Positions 6,246 to 7,411 of a DNA stretch of 7,411 bases are shown here, piece by piece. The translations under genes were made by a program, and so were the position numbers. Below the pieces are notes generated by a model. It was not told the DNA's origin. It did not search any database and worked only from the letters and a program-made list of their open reading frames with translations. The stretch is from Phascolarctobacterium sp. (GTDB lineage: Bacteria; Bacillota; Negativicutes; Acidaminococcales; Acidaminococcaceae): contig DXVZ01000094.1 of assembly GCA_019417125.1 (NCBI GenBank), positions 1 through 7,411 of the forward strand, in the 5' to 3' direction. Position 1 is the stretch's first letter, and every line of letters begins with the position of its first letter.

Positions 6246-7016
6246 ATGAAAAAGCTTTTTGTTATTCTGGCTTCTGTGTTGTGCCTGGCGGTTATGGCTG
6301 GCTGCGGAAGCGGAGAAGGACAGGCAAAAAATGACAAGGTTTTAAAGGTTGGTATGGATGCTAACTTTCCGCCTTTTGAGTATTACCAAAAGGGTACGGA
6401 CGTTTACACCGGCTTTGATGTTGAACTGATGCAGGGCGTAGCGCAGGCAATGGGCTACGGCAAGGCAGAGTTTGTAAATACCGGCTTAAAAGACCTTGTG
6501 GCAGGGCTTAATGCGGGAAAGTATGACGTAATTGCTTCCGGGTTTAGCATAACGCCGGAAAGAGCGCAGCAGGTTGATTTTTCTGAGCCGTATTTAAACG
6601 ACGGCTTTAGGGTAGCCGTAGCGGCTGGCAGTAATATCAGCGGCGGTATTGAAGTGCTTGCAGGCAGGCGTGTTGCTGTTAAAAACAACAGTTTTGCACT
6701 GAACATGGTTAATGAATTCGGCGGCGCGGGGCAGGTTATTGAAACTGGAAGTATTGAAGAAGCCATCAACAAAGTTATTGACGGGGAGGCGGACTGCGCC
6801 GTTATTTCCAAATCCGCAGGGGCGTTTTTTATTGCCAACGGCTACGGCGATAAAATTAAATTTGCAGGCAATGATTTAGCGGCAGATGACGTTGCATTGG
6901 CTGTTAAAAAGGGTAATACCGAATTTTTAAATACTTTAAACACAGCTTTGCGCGAATACAGAAAAAGCCAAACCTTTGACCAGTTAAAGAAAACGTATTT
7001 TGGCAATTTAATCTGA
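6246..7016 (+). CDS. Amino-acid-type solute-binding lipoprotein, family 3 (SBP_bac_3)
   Basis: This is an extracellular binding protein of the polar amino acid receptor family, anchored by lipid. The start is ATG 6246, with GGGGGAAG seven to fourteen bases upstream; an in-frame TTG at 6228 lies before that ribosome site and is rejected. The signal peptide ends in the lipobox MAGC with cysteine 20. The mature domain begins LKVGMDANFPPFEYY (33-47) and carries the family signature GFDVELMQGVAQAM (56-69). ITPERAQQVDFSEPYL (102-117) includes Arg106, the usual ligand carboxylate contact. In the second lobe, ADCAVIS (182-188) has serine where family members usually have the aspartate that binds the ligand amino group. 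It has 256 residues, normal size. It has its own promoter and terminator and no permease or ATPase nearby in the window, so it probably serves a transporter encoded elsewhere. Ligand unknown. Confidence 0.9.
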   Translation: MKKLFVILASVLCLAVMAGCGSGEGQAKNDKVLKVGMDANFPPFEYYQKGTDVYTGFDVELMQGVAQAMGYGKAEFVNTGLKDLVAGLNAGKYDVIASGFSITPERAQQVDFSEPYLNDGFRVAVAAGSNISGGIEVLAGRRVAVKNNSFALNMVNEFGGAGQVIETGSIEEAINKVIDGEADCAVISKSAGAFFIANGYGDKIKFAGNDLAADDVALAVKKGNTEFLNTLNTALREYRKSQTFDQLKKTYFGNLI

Positions 7017-7025
7017 AACATGTTT

Positions 7026-7062
7026 AAACCGGAAGTGGTATATTACTTCCGGTTTTTATATA
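7026..7062 (+). terminator. Intrinsic terminator after the family 3 binding protein gene
   Basis: AAACCGGAAGT (7026-7036) pairs perfectly over 11 bases with ACTTCCGGTTT (7045-7055) around an eight-base loop, and the T run continues to 7057. It starts nine bases after the stop codon. The stem is symmetrical enough that it could also work on the opposite strand. Confidence 0.9.
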
Positions 7063-7115
7063 CCTATACAGGTATGTGGTATAGCATACTAATTAATGAA
7101 AATATTAAATAGTTA

Positions 7116-7144
7116 TTGACATTATTGATAATATATACTAAAAT
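7116..7144 (+). promoter_or_regulatory. Near-consensus sigma-70 promoter for the cobalamin riboswitch transcript
   Basis: A perfect TTGACA at 7116-7121 is followed after 17 bases by TAAAAT at 7139-7144 (five of six matches). Transcription would start near 7151, just ahead of the first riboswitch helix. A strong promoter feeding a cobalamin-controlled terminator is the expected arrangement. Confidence 0.8.
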
Positions 7145-7159
7145 AACAGTAAAGATAAT

Positions 7160-7277
7160 AATGTTGCGCAGGAGCCGCAAGGCATAATGTGAAACCGGTG
7201 CAAATCCGGTGCGGTCCCGCCTCCGTGTTGGCAGTGCAAAAACTGCCAAAGCCGGAAAACACCTGCGCATAAGCATT
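7160..7277 (+). ncRNA. Cobalamin (B12) riboswitch aptamer
   Basis: The core matches the conserved cobalamin riboswitch pattern: GAAACCGGTGCAAATCCGG (7191-7209) followed by GCGGTCCCGCC (7211-7221), and later GCCGGAAAACACCTGCG (7251-7267). The closing helix is TGCGCAGG (7165-7172) with CCTGCGCA (7262-7269), perhaps extended by AATG 7160-7163 with CATT 7274-7277. Internal helices are GCC-GCAA-GGC (7174-7183), ACCGG/CCGGT (7194-7198 with 7206-7210) and TTGGCAGT/ACTGCCAA (7228-7235 with 7242-7249). In the expression platform, AACC 7284-7287 pairs with GGTT 7303-7306 to make a P13-like hairpin whose loop GCGGG (7289-7293) complements CCCGC (7216-7220) in the aptamer, the expected kissing loop. Binding of a cobalamin should reduce expression of the gene at 7392. 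Which cobalamin form it prefers cannot be read here. Confidence 0.9.
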
Positions 7278-7337
7278 ATGCTTAACCTGCGGGTGACGGG
7301 GCGGTTTTAGGGCGTTTTTAACGTACTGAATTTGTCG

Positions 7338-7370
7338 CCGTTTCCGCAAAACCGGAAACGGTTTTATTAT
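7338..7370 (+). terminator. Riboswitch-controlled intrinsic terminator
   Basis: CCGTTTCCG (7338-7346) pairs with CGGAAACGG (7353-7361) over nine perfect pairs around a CAAAAC loop, followed by TTTTATTATTTT. An alternative partner exists upstream: CGGTTTT (7302-7308) can pair with AAAACCG (7348-7354), which would break this stem but also needs the P13-like hairpin open. That gives a simple switch: ligand bound, P13 closed, terminator forms; ligand absent, antiterminator forms. Confidence 0.85.
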
Positions 7371-7391
7371 TTTGCAAGGAGGTTGAAAACA

Positions 7392-7411
7392 ATGGCAGAA
7401 GATTTTTTGGG
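7392..7411 (+). CDS. Start of an unidentified, cobalamin-riboswitch-controlled gene (truncated by the window edge)
   Basis: ATG 7392 is preceded by AAGGAGG (7376-7382) nine bases upstream, an excellent ribosome binding site. It lies just past the riboswitch terminator. Only six full codons are visible (MAEDFL), too few to name a product. Genes behind cobalamin riboswitches usually serve B12 or corrinoid uptake, cobalt transport, corrinoid synthesis, or are B12-independent isozymes; nothing here chooses among these. Confidence 0.75.

Noticed and set aside
27..7167. AATAATGTTGC shared by the leader (27-37) and the riboswitch start (7157-7167)
   Set aside because: Several 11-base matches are expected by chance in a window of this size, and more in AT-rich stretches; the surrounding bases diverge.
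7064..7349. Minus-strand frames of 70-75 codons across the riboswitch
   Set aside because: The sequence is explained by structured RNA on the plus strand, and the frames show no ribosome site or domain.

Overview
The window looks like a chromosomal piece of a low-to-mid GC Bacillota (Firmicutes) bacterium. The solute-binding proteins carry lipoprotein signal peptides (lipobox plus cysteine), ribosome binding sites are strong and G-rich, and the RNA-level controls end in hairpins with U tails. The mix of Nik-type transporter, extra amino-acid-type binding protein and B12 riboswitch would fit the Negativicutes, but that placement is inference and no rRNA or marker gene is present to test it.

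Bases 1-251 form a leader with a possible promoter at the left edge, a 22-bp dyad, a small open reading frame (65-175) and a strong intrinsic terminator (190-236). Upstream segments can pair with either arm of the terminator, so this may be an attenuator controlling the operon that follows.

Bases 252-6108 are one compact same-strand operon: a class I SAM-dependent methyltransferase, two permeases (NikB/NikC type), a peptide/nickel family binding lipoprotein, and two short ATPases (NikD/NikE type). Together they make a complete ABC importer with two different permeases, two different ATPases and a membrane-anchored receptor. The ATPases lack the long C-terminal extension of OppD/OppF, which favours a nickel/cobalt or metal-chelate importer over an oligopeptide one. 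The methyltransferase as first gene hints that a small molecule, perhaps the imported ligand or a metal ligand, is methylated; this is not proven.

Bases 6109-7057 hold a separate unit with a good sigma-70 promoter, a gene for an amino-acid-type (family 3) binding lipoprotein with no permease or ATPase beside it, and an 11-bp perfect terminator hairpin.

Bases 7058-7411 hold a near-consensus promoter, a cobalamin riboswitch with a P13-like hairpin and a terminator, and the first six codons of a gene that runs off the right edge. That gene is probably repressed by cobalamin, and its identity cannot be read here. No mobile element, CRISPR array, tRNA or rRNA was seen.
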